Source: Prevotella sp.
GTDB taxonomy: Bacteria > Bacteroidota > Bacteroidia > Bacteroidales > Bacteroidaceae
Direction: 5' to 3'
Length of the DNA stretch: 40,548 bases
Assembly: GCA_022511075.1 (NCBI GenBank)
Contig: JAFLSE010000025.1
Location: forward strand, 1 to 40,548
Under the pieces are notes generated by a model that saw only the letters and a list, made by a program, of their open reading frames with translations, ran no database searches and was not told the origin of the DNA. The first letter of the stretch is position 1. Each line of letters opens with the position of its first letter. Below are positions 16,566 through 25,744 of the stretch, in pieces. Position numbers and translations under genes: made by a program.

Positions 16566-19001
16566 TTACAAATTCTTCTTTGGATACAATGCATCCCACC
16601 ATGTTGGGTCATCCTTCAACCATTTTTGGAACCATGCCATTTGTGTTGCAAGCCATTTTTCTTTCTTGCTATAGTCGAGGATGTGATGGTTTTCACCCTC
16701 TACCTCTACGAGAGCAACCTCACGACCGAGAAGTTTCAGGGCTGTGAACATCTGAAGGCTCTCCACGAGTGGCACGTTGGTGTCGGCATTGCCATGGAGG
16801 AGCAGCAGTGGAGTGTGAATCTTGTCGGCATTGAAAAGTGGCGACTGGTCTACGTAAAGTTGGCGATGACTCCAAGGATAGCTATTCGCCATGGAAACCT
16901 CGCTATAGTTGTAACCCCAATAGCCCTCGCCCCAGTAGCTGGTGTGGTTGGCTATACCTGCATGCGAAACAGCTGCGGCAAAGATGTCGGTCTGCGTCTG
17001 CAAATACTGTGTCATGAAGCCACCGTAGGAAGCACCCATGCAGCCAACCTTCGAGGCGTTGATGAAAGAGTGTGTCTCGCAAATCTTCTTCACGCCTTCT
17101 ATAATATCTTCGGCAGGTCCGTGGCCTGCGGTGTTAACGTGGCGCGAAGCCCATTCCTGTCCGAAGCCCGTAGCACCGCTCGGCTGAAGGATATATGCTA
17201 CATAGCCGAGTGAGTTCCAATACTGTGGAGCATACGGAGACTCGAAATAGCGCGAGGTGGGAGAACAACCGCCATAATAATATACTATCATTGGATATTT
17301 CTTGGATGCGTCGAAATCTTTTGGCAGATACAGACGACCATATACGATGTCGCCACGCGAATTGGTGAAGTTCCAGTCTTCACAAGTGCCTATCTCGGCA
17401 TCGCCAAGGGCATTGCGCCCGTCGAAGAACTGCTGCTTCTTCTTGCTCTTAATGTCAAGAACGTATGCCGATGCAGGTTCCATGGTCTTGTATGAAATGT
17501 AGGCTATCTGCGAAGAGCGGGGTGCTACATACATACGATACACGTTGTCGCCATTTACAAGCAACTTGGATATCTTGCCTGTCTTGGTATTTAGCGCAAA
17601 CAAATTCACATAGTCGCGGTCTTCAGCCGTGAAATAAACCTGTCCGTCGGCAGCCGACCAATGTACTTTTGAAACCGAAGGGTCAAAATCCTTTGTCATA
17701 GGAGTGATGCGTTTTGAGGCGATGTCGTAGAGGAAAAGTTCCGTTTCGGTCATATTTGGCGTAACATCGGCTGGTAATTGACAACCTATGCGGTCAAATG
17801 CTTCAGGCGAGCCTTCAAAAAGTATTTGTGTGGCATCGGGAGAGAAACTTGCGCCTCCTACAAAGCCTTCACCTATAAACAGCGTGTCAACCTGCAGTGT
17901 CTGTACGTCAACAATGAATATGTCTGTAACAGTGGTGGGGCGGCGTGAAAGTCGTGAATGCGAAGAACCGACAAGCAGTTTTCTGCCGTCTTGTGATATG
18001 TCGTAGAGGTATTCTCCTTTCGTACCGAAAGTCAAACGGCTGTTTACACCCGTGGTAATGTCGTATTTGCAAAGATAGCTGCGCTCGCGCCATCCTGGCT
18101 GACGGTCGTCCATTTCCAGCACCTCAAACACATCCTTGTCTTCCTTCTGTCCTTCCTCTTTGGCATACACAATCAGGTAGTCTTCCGTAGGAGCAATGGT
18201 GTAGCCGCCTTTGGGAATGTCGTATGCAAAAATGGTGCGGTCGCCAGTAGTAGGGTTAACCTTATACAATGTCCGCTTACCATCGAGCGACTCCTCTACC
18301 ACGTATGCGTTGCTTTTGGGCAGCCACTCCACATTTTTTGGTAACATAGAGAGCAAGCGTCCTGTCTTTACTTCACGCAATTCATAAGTCCACTGTGATT
18401 TTCCGCCACGCTCCACGTTTTGGTATGTAATCACGGTGTATGTTCCGTCGGCTGATAGTGAAATGTTGCGTACGCGCTTGCCGTCCGTAAGGTCGTGTAC
18501 CATATACGGATGACGTTTGTCGAGCGTATATGCAATGGCTTGCGGTGCGTCTATCGTCACTTTAATCGAGTCGGTGTCTTTAGGCTCGGCAAGGAATTTT
18601 ATTGCGAGAGTGTGATGCTCCGGTGCAAGTGCAAGGTCGGCACCACCCTCTTGTCCGTCAACGTAGAGTTTATAATTCTTCAAACCCTTCACTTCAATCT
18701 TACCTTTTATATAATAGCTATTGTTTATATAAAAGGTGAGCAGTCCCACACTTTTGCTATTCTCCAACGAAGGAACAACCTGTCCGTCGAACGTTCCCGT
18801 GGCTGGCGACGTAAGGTTTATGGCATTCAGCAACGACTTTTGGTCAAATTTATTTCCCTTTACGTCAACCGTGTCTACGGCAATTGGAGCTGCCACAGCG
18901 TATGGTCCGGAGAGGTTAAACTGCTTTATTTCGGTTTTAGTCTGCGCATTAGCAACTGACAATCCGCACAGTGCAAATGCAATACAAAAGAGTCTTTTCA
19001 T
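16566..19001 (-). CDS. S9-family serine peptidase (dipeptidyl/tripeptidyl peptidase-like)
   Basis: 811 residues with a clear signal peptide (MKRLFCIAFALCGLSVANAQ), so periplasmic or exported. The N-terminal ~570 residues form the beta-propeller that limits access to short peptides. The C-terminal alpha/beta-hydrolase has the nucleophile Ser658 in GASYGGF, Asp740 in GNADTNVP and the histidine at 772 or 773 in ENHHI. This is the prolyl oligopeptidase/DPP-IV clan, active on oligopeptides, often after proline. Such peptidases supply dipeptides to asaccharolytic and oral Bacteroidales. It is transcribed alone from a strong promoter; exact specificity cannot be read off. Confidence 0.92.
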   Translation of the reverse strand: MKRLFCIAFALCGLSVANAQTKTEIKQFNLSGPYAVAAPIAVDTVDVKGNKFDQKSLLNAINLTSPATGTFDGQVVPSLENSKSVGLLTFYINNSYYIKGKIEVKGLKNYKLYVDGQEGGADLALAPEHHTLAIKFLAEPKDTDSIKVTIDAPQAIAYTLDKRHPYMVHDLTDGKRVRNISLSADGTYTVITYQNVERGGKSQWTYELREVKTGRLLSMLPKNVEWLPKSNAYVVEESLDGKRTLYKVNPTTGDRTIFAYDIPKGGYTIAPTEDYLIVYAKEEGQKEDKDVFEVLEMDDRQPGWRERSYLCKYDITTGVNSRLTFGTKGEYLYDISQDGRKLLVGSSHSRLSRRPTTVTDIFIVDVQTLQVDTLFIGEGFVGGASFSPDATQILFEGSPEAFDRIGCQLPADVTPNMTETELFLYDIASKRITPMTKDFDPSVSKVHWSAADGQVYFTAEDRDYVNLFALNTKTGKISKLLVNGDNVYRMYVAPRSSQIAYISYKTMEPASAYVLDIKSKKKQQFFDGRNALGDAEIGTCEDWNFTNSRGDIVYGRLYLPKDFDASKKYPMIVYYYGGCSPTSRYFESPYAPQYWNSLGYVAYILQPSGATGFGQEWASRHVNTAGHGPAEDIIEGVKKICETHSFINASKVGCMGASYGGFMTQYLQTQTDIFAAAVSHAGIANHTSYWGEGYWGYNYSEVSMANSYPWSHRQLYVDQSPLFNADKIHTPLLLLHGNADTNVPLVESLQMFTALKLLGREVALVEVEGENHHILDYSKKEKWLATQMAWFQKWLKDDPTWWDALYPKKNL

Positions 19002-19045
19002 TGATTTTACAAATTTGTAAATTACAAAATACTAAAATTCGCCGA

Positions 19046-19077
19046 CAAAGGTACTTCTTTTTTTGTAAATGGCAAAA
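19046..19077 (-). promoter_or_regulatory. Promoter of the S9 peptidase gene
   Basis: Minus-strand TTTTG (plus 19073-19077), 19 bp, TACCTTTG (19046-19053): a textbook Bacteroidetes promoter, giving a leader of about 40 nt. Confidence 0.75.
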
Positions 19078-19106
19078 CATTTTTTCCAATTTGGGAATTT
19101 TTAAGA

Positions 19107-19170
19107 ATGCAGCAGGCTTCAAAATACAACGAAGTAGGTTTCGATGGGCAACGCAGCTGCAAACGATTCC
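19107..19170 (+). repeat. Dispersed repeat, degenerate copy C
   Basis: Diverged relative of 406-464: the order gcttcaa, caacgaag, aggtttc, gatgggcaacg is kept with point changes. It fills the gap between the S9 peptidase and cysS promoters. Confidence 0.55.
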
Positions 19171-19227
19171 AATACTTAACTGCTTGCATTGTTTTGTGCA
19201 TAAAAAATATTAAAAAAATGCTGCATA

Positions 19228-19260
19228 TTTTGTGCGACGCTATTTTTGGTGTATCTTTGC
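19228..19260 (+). promoter_or_regulatory. cysS promoter
   Basis: TTTTG (19228-19232), 19 bp, TATCTTTGC (19252-19260), with a leader of about 30 nt to 19297. Confidence 0.75.
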
Positions 19261-19296
19261 ACCTTAACATAGTAACAAAATAACATATATTAAGAT

Positions 19297-20784
19297 ATGG
19301 AACAGACATTGATTATCTATAATACGCTGAAACGTCGTAAGGAACTTTTCAAGCCATTGCACGCTCCCAATGTGGGAATGTACGTTTGTGGACCAACGGT
19401 ATATGGTGATCCACACCTTGGTCATGCGCGACCAGCTGTTACTTTCGACATAGTTTTCCGCTATCTCAAACATTTGGGATATAAAGTGCGTTATGTCAGA
19501 AATATTACAGATGTAGGTCATTTAGAGCACGATGCCGATGAGGGAGATGACAAGATAGAAAAGAAGGCGCGTTTGGAGCAACTTGAGCCGATGGAGATAG
19601 CGCAATATTACACCAATCGCTATCACAAGGCAATGGAACAACTCAACGTATTGCCGCCAAGCATAGAGCCTCACGCCACTGGGCATATAATGGAACAACT
19701 CGAACTTGTGCAGCAGATAATGAACAACGGCTATGCATATGAGAGTAACGGCTCTGTATATTTTGACATAGAGAAATATAACAAAGACTATAAATATGGT
19801 ATTCTTTCGGGGCGCAACCTCGACGATGTGATAAACGCCAGCCGTGAACTCGATGGAGTGGGGGAAAAGCGAAACCAAGTGGACTTTGCCCTATGGAAGA
19901 AAGCACAGCCCGAACATATTATGCGTTGGAAAGCTCCGTGGAGCGTTGGATTCCCAGGTTGGCACTGCGAATGTACTGCTATGGGTAAGAAATATCTCGG
20001 TGAGCAGTTCGATATTCATGGAGGCGGTATGGATCTTGTATTCCCACACCACGAATGCGAGATAGCACAGGCTATGGCAAGTCAGGGCAAGGAAATGGTG
20101 AAATATTGGATGCACAACAATATGCTTACCATAAACGGACAGAAGATGGGCAAGAGTCTTGGCAACTTCATTACATTAGAGCAATTCTTCACTGGTGATC
20201 ATCCTTTGCTTGAAAAAGCATACAGCCCAATGACTATTCGCTTTTTCATGCTCTCTGCTCACTATCGCGGCACCGTGGACTTCTCAAACGAGGCTTTGCA
20301 GGCAAGCGAAAAGGGATTGGAAAGATTGCTGAATGGCATTAACGACCTGCATCGTATACAGCCGTCGAAAACTTCTGATGAAGTAGTTGCAAAGTTTGTT
20401 GACGGATTGCGCCAGCAGTGTTATGATGCAATGAACGACGACTTCCAGACCCCTATTGTTATCAGTCACCTTTTTGAGGCGTGTCGCTTGGTGAATAACC
20501 TTACCAGTCATAGTGCCAATATCAGTACTGCTCACTTGCATGAATTGCAAGATGTTATGAAACTCTTTGCTTTCGACTTGTTAGGACTGAAAGAAGAGAG
20601 CACCGGTGGAGATGCAGCACGCGAGGAAGCTTTCGGTAAAGTTGTACAGATGGTGCTCGACCTCCGTGCTAAAGCACGTGCCGAAAAGGACTGGGTGACA
20701 TGCGACAAGATACGCGACGAACTAAAAGCTGCCGGTTTCGAGATAAAAGACACGAAGGATGGCGTAACGTGGAAATTATTTTAA
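19297..20784 (+). CDS. cysS: Cysteinyl-tRNA synthetase
   Basis: A class I aminoacyl-tRNA synthetase that charges tRNA-Cys in the cytoplasm. 495 residues, a normal length. The zinc-binding Cys31 begins [13 protein letters not shown], which also holds the HIGH motif (HLGH, 40-43). WHCECTAMG carries Cys224, HHECEIAQ completes the zinc site, and the KMSKS loop is KMGKS (283-287). A C-terminal DALR-like helical domain and the anticodon-binding tail follow. Single-gene unit ended by the hairpin at 20801-20841. Confidence 0.97.
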   Translation: MEQTLIIYNTLKRRKELFKPLHAPNVGMYVCGPTVYGDPHLGHARPAVTFDIVFRYLKHLGYKVRYVRNITDVGHLEHDADEGDDKIEKKARLEQLEPMEIAQYYTNRYHKAMEQLNVLPPSIEPHATGHIMEQLELVQQIMNNGYAYESNGSVYFDIEKYNKDYKYGILSGRNLDDVINASRELDGVGEKRNQVDFALWKKAQPEHIMRWKAPWSVGFPGWHCECTAMGKKYLGEQFDIHGGGMDLVFPHHECEIAQAMASQGKEMVKYWMHNNMLTINGQKMGKSLGNFITLEQFFTGDHPLLEKAYSPMTIRFFMLSAHYRGTVDFSNEALQASEKGLERLLNGINDLHRIQPSKTSDEVVAKFVDGLRQQCYDAMNDDFQTPIVISHLFEACRLVNNLTSHSANISTAHLHELQDVMKLFAFDLLGLKEESTGGDAAREEAFGKVVQMVLDLRAKARAEKDWVTCDKIRDELKAAGFEIKDTKDGVTWKLF

Positions 20785-20800
20785 GTTAGTTATAATGTAT

Positions 20801-20860
20801 TAGTGTTCAGTGATTTGCTGTTAAAAAATCACTGAACACTAAATTAATATAGTTTTTTTA
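20801..20860 (+). terminator. cysS terminator hairpin
   Basis: Perfect 16-bp stem, arms 20801-20816 and 20826-20841, loop of 9 nt. A T run follows after a short gap (20853-20859). The motif attagtgttcagtg is also present, inverted, at 28079-28092. Confidence 0.7.
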
Positions 20861-20999
20861 AGATTTTGTAATTAGCGGATAAAATTATACATTATCGACA
20901 AATTGAATCTATTAGCATGTAATTGCCTTAGATTATTTTTTAAATCTTAATTAATCCTAATAATATCCCTTGTATATTTTCTTTTCCAAATATTTTAAT

Positions 21000-21008
21000 T
21001 ACCTTTGC
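21000..21008 (+). promoter_or_regulatory. tRNA-Leu promoter -7 element
   Basis: TACCTTTGC, ending 31 bp before the mature tRNA 5' end. Confidence 0.6.
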
Positions 21009-21039
21009 ACCGCATTCTACAAAAACACCACAAATCTAT

Positions 21040-21121
21040 GCGCCTGTGGCGAAATTGGTAGACGCGCCAGACTTAGGATCTGGTGTTTTGCGACGTGTAG
21101 GTTCGAGTCCTATCAGGCGCA
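21040..21121 (+). tRNA. tRNA-Leu (UAG anticodon)
   Basis: Acceptor arms gcgcctg (21040-21046) and caggcgc (21114-21120) pair fully. The anticodon stem ccaga/tctgg encloses cttagga, giving TAG, which reads CUA and related Leu codons. The long variable arm (tgttttgcgacg) fits class II tRNA-Leu. The T loop TTCGAGT and the GG of the D loop are normal. The 3' CCA is not fully encoded (accT follows). Confidence 0.95.
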
Positions 21122-21133
21122 CCTGCTTCATAA

Positions 21134-21174
21134 AAAATCCTCGGAATGTTAACGACTGACATTCCGAGGATTTT
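21134..21174. terminator. Bidirectional terminator between tRNA-Leu and nhaD
   Basis: 16-bp perfect stem (21134-21149 with 21159-21174). It ends in T on plus and, read on minus, in T as well. It can serve both the tRNA and the convergent nhaD. Confidence 0.8.
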
Positions 21175-21195
21175 GTTTGTTATTCCTATAATCGT

Positions 21196-22551
21196 TTAGA
21201 ATATGAAGGTTTTTTCAAGCCAGTAGACCACCATACCGGCGAGATAGCCCACGAGGACTATCCAAGAGATTTTCTTCATATACCAGCCGAAGGTGATTTT
21301 CTCCAAGCCCATAACGACAACGCCGGCAGCACTACCAATGATGAGCATTGAGCCTCCAACACCGGCACAGTAGGCAAGAAGTTGCCAGAAGATGCCGTCA
21401 ACAACGAATGGGTCGCCCATATCGGTTGTGTACATACCCATACAACCTGCTACGAGAGGCACGTTGTCGACGATGCTCGACAAGATACCAATGATACCGT
21501 TGATGAGATAATAGTTGCCGTTGAACACCTCGTTCAACCCGTCGCCGAGAAGCGTAAGCGCACCGATTGTCTCAAGACAAGCCACAGCCATGAGGATGCC
21601 GAGGAAGAAAAGGATAGTACCCATATCTATGCGTGTGAGCATCTTGGAAACACGCTTCTGCATGCCGCTCTCCTCATCTTCTTCCAAGTGGCGGTAGAAA
21701 ATTTCGGTAACTGTCCAAAGAACACCGAGCACGAGGAGGATGCCAACGAACGGTGGCAGGTGTGTGATGCTCTTGAAGATAGGCACAAAGATGAGACCAC
21801 CGACACCGAGGAAGAACACAACCTTGCGTTGCTTTGCCGTGAGGTCGCCTTCGGCTGTATGTTCGTGGTTCTGTGTTGTTTCTGCCACTGTCTCGATGTT
21901 GCCCTTGAGCATCAGCGATAGCAGATAAGCAGGTATAACCATTGAAACAAGTGAAGGCACGATGAGTTCCTGTATCACGCCAACGGCAGAAACGAGCCCC
22001 TTGTTCCATATCATAATGGTGGTAACATCGCCGATTGGAGAGAATGCACCACCAGAGTTTGCTGCTACGACTACGAGTGCGGCGTAGATAAGACGGTCTT
22101 GGCGGTCCTGCACCAACTTGCGCAGAATCATAATCATCACGATACTTGTGGTGAGGTTGTCGAGAATGGCACTGAGAACGAACGTGAGGAACGCAATGCG
22201 CCACAACAAAGCACGCTTGCTCTTGGTGCTGAGCATGTCGCGCACGAAGTTGAATCCGCCGTTCTGGTCGACAAGTTCCACGATTGTCATTGCTCCCATA
22301 AGGAAGAACAACGTAGTGGCGGTGCTTCCTAAATGGTGCTCGATGACTGATGTTACGGCTGCCGGCACAAGTTCGTGCCCGACATTGCCGATTGCCGGAT
22401 ACTGCGTCGGGTCAATCATAAAGAGAGTCCAACAGCAAACGAACATAAGCAACGCTACGGCTGCCTTGTTCACTTTAGTCACGCCTTCGATGGCTATGCA
22501 CAGGTAGCCAAACATAAAGACAATGACGATAGCAATAGATAATGTTGTCAT
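21196..22551 (-). CDS. nhaD: Na+/H+ antiporter NhaD
   Basis: A 451-residue inner-membrane protein of the ion transporter superfamily. About 11-13 hydrophobic segments are visible. The family signature segments are LFFLMGAMTIVELVDQNGGF, LSAILDNLTTSIVMIMI and NSGGAFSPIGDVTTIMIW, whose Asn/Asp/Thr residues line the ion path in NhaD relatives. It exports Na+ (or Li+) in exchange for H+ and supports pH and salt homeostasis. It is a single-gene unit with its own terminator and a leader of about 90 nt, divergent from the rhamnose operon. Confidence 0.93.
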   Translation of the reverse strand: MTTLSIAIVIVFMFGYLCIAIEGVTKVNKAAVALLMFVCCWTLFMIDPTQYPAIGNVGHELVPAAVTSVIEHHLGSTATTLFFLMGAMTIVELVDQNGGFNFVRDMLSTKSKRALLWRIAFLTFVLSAILDNLTTSIVMIMILRKLVQDRQDRLIYAALVVVAANSGGAFSPIGDVTTIMIWNKGLVSAVGVIQELIVPSLVSMVIPAYLLSLMLKGNIETVAETTQNHEHTAEGDLTAKQRKVVFFLGVGGLIFVPIFKSITHLPPFVGILLVLGVLWTVTEIFYRHLEEDEESGMQKRVSKMLTRIDMGTILFFLGILMAVACLETIGALTLLGDGLNEVFNGNYYLINGIIGILSSIVDNVPLVAGCMGMYTTDMGDPFVVDGIFWQLLAYCAGVGGSMLIIGSAAGVVVMGLEKITFGWYMKKISWIVLVGYLAGMVVYWLEKTFIF

Positions 22552-22610
22552 TTTTTTTAGTTTTTAAGTTATTGTTATAATTCTTTGTTGCTTTTCAATG
22601 TCGCCAACGT

Positions 22611-22643
22611 GGCAAAAGATTGTGTGCCTTGTCACATTTCGCC
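22611..22643 (-). promoter_or_regulatory. Possible 5'-end hairpin of the nhaD mRNA
   Basis: On the minus strand ggcgaaa (22637-22643) pairs with ttttgcc (22611-22617), with an inner tgtg/caca helix. The predicted transcription start (about 22642) coincides with the first base of the stem. It may stabilise the mRNA; no known riboswitch recognised. Confidence 0.35.
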
Positions 22644-22644
22644 T

Positions 22645-22653
22645 GCAAAAGTA
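22645..22653 (-). promoter_or_regulatory. nhaD promoter -7 element
   Basis: Minus-strand TACTTTTGC. The -33 box is not obvious at normal spacing. Confidence 0.5.
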
Positions 22654-22671
22654 CAAAATATTTTTCAAACA

Positions 22672-22704
22672 TTTGCTCGTTATCATATTTTTTTTGTATC
22701 TTTG
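22672..22704 (+). promoter_or_regulatory. Rhamnose operon promoter
   Basis: TTTG (22672-22675), 21 bp, TATCTTTG (22697-22704), with a leader of about 35 nt to the rhaB start at 22746. No clear operator repeat is visible. Confidence 0.65.
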
Positions 22705-22745
22705 TAGCCAAAACCGAAAAACTAACTAATAAACAAACACATCAA

Positions 22746-24224
22746 ATGGCTGACAAAAAATACTATTTTTCTGTTGACTTGGGAGCAACAAGCGGCAGGA
22801 CTATTGTGGCAACACTCGCCGACAACAAGATAGAATTGGAAGAACTGACACGCTTCGACAACAACTTGATAGAGACTGGCGGACACTTCTATTGGGATAT
22901 ATATGCCCTCTACAATGAGATTATAAAAGGACTGAAGATAGTGGCTGCACGACAACTGCCGATAACCTCAATAGGCATAGATACATGGGGCGTGGACTTT
23001 GTTTTCGTGGCAGATGACGGAGCATTGCTGCGCAACCCAATGGCATATCGCGACCCACACACCTTTGGTATGATGGAGCAATATTTTGATAAGGTTGTGG
23101 ACAAGAAGAAGGTGTATGACATAACGGGCATACAGTTTATGAACTTCAACTCGCTGTTCCAACTCTATGCTATGAAAGAGGCTGGCAATACGGCTCTTGC
23201 CAACGCAAAAAAAATCCTTTTCCTGCCAGATGCATTGAGTTATATGCTCACAGGCGAGATGGTGTGCGAATATACCATAGCATCAACATCGCAGATTCTC
23301 GACCCACGAACAAAGGAACTCGACGACACATTATTAAATAGTATAGGACTGAAGCGCGACCAATTTGGCAAAATGGTTGTACCCGGCACGAAGATTGGCA
23401 CACTGACAGAGGAAGTGCAGAAGATGACGGGTTTGGGTGCAGTGCCTGTGATAGCAGTGGCTGGTCATGATACAGCCAGCGCGGTGGCTGCCGTTCCTGC
23501 AAAGAACGAGAAGTTCGCCTACCTGAGCAGCGGAACGTGGAGCCTGATGGGAATAGAGACAAAAGACGCTATTATAGACGATAAGAGTTACGAACTGAAC
23601 TTTACAAACGAAGGCGGTGTTGAAGGCACTACACGTTTCCTGAAGAACATCTGCGGCATGTGGCTGTATGAGCGTTGCCGCAAGGAGTGGACCGATGCAC
23701 CGAAAAGCCACCCTGAACTTCAGGCAGAGGCAATGAAGCAGCCGGCATTCCGTAGCATAATAAATCCCGACGACAAATCGTTTGCCAACCCGTCGTCGAT
23801 GGTTGAAGCCATACAGGAGTATTGCCGCAAGACAGGTCAGCACGTACCCGAAGGCTATGCAGAGATATGCCGTTGCATCTTCGACAGCCTTGCACTGCGC
23901 TACCGTGAGGTGTTCGGTTACCTGAAAGAAATGGCAGCATTCCCGATAGACGTGCTTCACATCATTGGCGGAGGCAGCCTGAATGGCTATCTCAACCAGT
24001 TCACAGCCAACTCACTCGGCGTTGAGGTGCTGGCAGGTCCGCAGGAAGGCACAGCCATTGGTAACATAATGTTGCAGGCAAAGGCTGCCGGCGACGTTAG
24101 CGACATTTGGGAGATGCGCAGCATAATTGCCAACAGCATCAGCATGAAGCAATTCCTGCCTGCCGACAAGGAGCAATGGGACGAGGCGTATGCAAAGTAT
24201 CTTGAAATAACAGAAAAGGCGTGA
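22746..24224 (+). CDS. rhaB: Rhamnulokinase
   Basis: A FGGY-family kinase of 492 residues that phosphorylates L-rhamnulose to L-rhamnulose-1-phosphate. The start at 22746 (MADKKYYFSVDLGATSGR) puts the phosphate-binding loop at residues 11-18; an upstream start would run through the promoter. AGHDTASA, YLSSGTWS and IGGGSLN are the ATP-site motifs. GIDTWGVDF and the substrate-binding region look like RhaB. Some Bacteroidales L-fuculose kinases are close relatives, but the RhaD-type aldolase in the same operon decides for rhamnose. First gene of the four-gene cluster. Confidence 0.9.
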   Translation: MADKKYYFSVDLGATSGRTIVATLADNKIELEELTRFDNNLIETGGHFYWDIYALYNEIIKGLKIVAARQLPITSIGIDTWGVDFVFVADDGALLRNPMAYRDPHTFGMMEQYFDKVVDKKKVYDITGIQFMNFNSLFQLYAMKEAGNTALANAKKILFLPDALSYMLTGEMVCEYTIASTSQILDPRTKELDDTLLNSIGLKRDQFGKMVVPGTKIGTLTEEVQKMTGLGAVPVIAVAGHDTASAVAAVPAKNEKFAYLSSGTWSLMGIETKDAIIDDKSYELNFTNEGGVEGTTRFLKNICGMWLYERCRKEWTDAPKSHPELQAEAMKQPAFRSIINPDDKSFANPSSMVEAIQEYCRKTGQHVPEGYAEICRCIFDSLALRYREVFGYLKEMAAFPIDVLHIIGGGSLNGYLNQFTANSLGVEVLAGPQEGTAIGNIMLQAKAAGDVSDIWEMRSIIANSISMKQFLPADKEQWDEAYAKYLEITEKA

Positions 24225-24292
24225 ATAACATACAGGCAAGAAGGAAATTCTGTTCAAATAGACAAAGATAAAACTTAATATTAATCAAACAT

Positions 24293-24301
24293 TAAAGGAG
24301 A
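24293..24301 (+). promoter_or_regulatory. Unusually strong Shine-Dalgarno before the isomerase
   Basis: aaaggaga at good distance from the ATG at 24310, in a genome where most starts lack one. Could mark high translation of the isomerase. Confidence 0.5.
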
Positions 24302-24309
24302 TTTCATTT

Positions 24310-25740
24310 ATGGCAAAACCATTAGTAGAAACCAAGGCTCGTGTAGGCGTGTTCTCTATTGCGTTGCAGGCTTATCTGCCGCAATTCCCACAACTCGTGC
24401 CAAACTTCGAGCAGCAGTATGCAGACTTCAAGAAGACCCTGCCCGACAACATCGAAATAATTGACGGCGGTATGGTGACCACCAAGGAGCAGTCGATGGC
24501 TGCCGGCGACAAGTTTCGTGCCGCCGACGTTGACCTGGTTATCCTGCAGATGCTCACCTACTGCACTTCTTATAACATGCTGCCAGCAGTGCGCGACCTC
24601 GACGTACCCGTTGTTATCGTGAACTTGCAGAAGAAGTTGGCTCCCGACTATGCTAACACCGATATTCCAATATGGTTGGGCGACCTCTATGCCTGTGGTG
24701 CTATCGGCGAGATGGTAGCCGACCTGAATCGTGCCGGCAAGCGTTCGGCTGTCATCACCGGCGTAGTAGAAGGTGGCGACCCCGGCGTACAGGCTGAGAT
24801 TGAAGACTGGTGCCGTGCTGCACAGGTGCGTCGCCGTTTCCGCGACACCAACATTGCACAGATTGGGCGTCCATACCCTGGTATGATGGACCTCTACATC
24901 GACGAGACAAACCTCTATCACCGCATGTGGCTCTACACCAAGCAGTTCGACTGGGAGCAGATGTGGGCTATTGCCGACAACATCACCGACGAGGCTGCCA
25001 TCAAGGCTAAGGCTCAGGATATCCTCGACACCTTCGAGATTGAGGGTGGCGGCACTATTGAGAAGGTATGGGATATGGCTAAGTATGTAGTGGCATTTGA
25101 GCAGTGGGTAAAGGATGAGAACTTAGGTATGATTGCCTCTCACTATGCAGGTCTCGCTCAGGGCGTTGCCGGTAAACTCGACTCAATGCTTATTCCTGCT
25201 TTCTCGATGCTCATCAAGCAGCACACAGCCTGTGCGGTTGAGGGCGACATGAAGGTGGCTATGGCAATGTCGATTCTTAAGACTATCAGCGGCACGGGCA
25301 CGCTTGCCGAGATGTACTCCATTGATTTCCCGAAGGACATCTGCATCATCGGTCACTCAGGCTCTGGCGACTTCGACATCTCTCAGGCTCACAAGCCAAC
25401 GATGAAGATTGTGCCTGTGTTCCACGGCAAGACCGGCGGCGGCTATCTCACACAGTTCTATCCACCTACAGGTCCTGTCACCTATCTGGCTATTACGCAG
25501 GATGCCAACGGTGTGTTCAAGTTTGTGGTAGCCGAAGGCATAAACGAGGAAGGTCCTATCTTCATGTTTGGTGATACCAATATGCGCACGAAGTTCTCTC
25601 TCTCTTGCCGCGAGTTCGTAAACAAGTGGAGCGAGGCAGGACCTACCCATCACATGGCTGCTGCCGTAGGTCATCACATCGACACCATACTGAAGGTGGC
25701 TAAGATATTCAATGTAGAAGTAGATATAGTTTGCAGATAA
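24310..25740 (+). CDS. AraA/FucI-fold sugar isomerase, probable L-rhamnose isomerase substitute
   Basis: 476 residues of the L-fucose/L-arabinose isomerase family. Four metal-site residues match AraA in identity and spacing: Glu311 in VEGDMKVA, Glu334 in LAEMYSIDF, His349 in IIGHSG and His447 (or 448) in THHMAAAVGHH. This is not the TIM-barrel RhaA family. By position between rhaB and the permease it should convert L-rhamnose to L-rhamnulose, as no RhaA is present. A different aldose (L-fucose, L-arabinose) remains possible. A 4-bp gap to the MFS gene indicates tight coupling. Its codon use seems smoother (rich in gac, acc, atc) than its neighbours. Confidence 0.85.
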   Translation: MAKPLVETKARVGVFSIALQAYLPQFPQLVPNFEQQYADFKKTLPDNIEIIDGGMVTTKEQSMAAGDKFRAADVDLVILQMLTYCTSYNMLPAVRDLDVPVVIVNLQKKLAPDYANTDIPIWLGDLYACGAIGEMVADLNRAGKRSAVITGVVEGGDPGVQAEIEDWCRAAQVRRRFRDTNIAQIGRPYPGMMDLYIDETNLYHRMWLYTKQFDWEQMWAIADNITDEAAIKAKAQDILDTFEIEGGGTIEKVWDMAKYVVAFEQWVKDENLGMIASHYAGLAQGVAGKLDSMLIPAFSMLIKQHTACAVEGDMKVAMAMSILKTISGTGTLAEMYSIDFPKDICIIGHSGSGDFDISQAHKPTMKIVPVFHGKTGGGYLTQFYPPTGPVTYLAITQDANGVFKFVVAEGINEEGPIFMFGDTNMRTKFSLSCREFVNKWSEAGPTHHMAAAVGHHIDTILKVAKIFNVEVDIVCR

Positions 25741-25744
25741 GAAT

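Noticed and set aside
22551..22650. Known riboswitch in the nhaD leader
   Set aside because: No conserved core of any known class recognised; only a simple hairpin.
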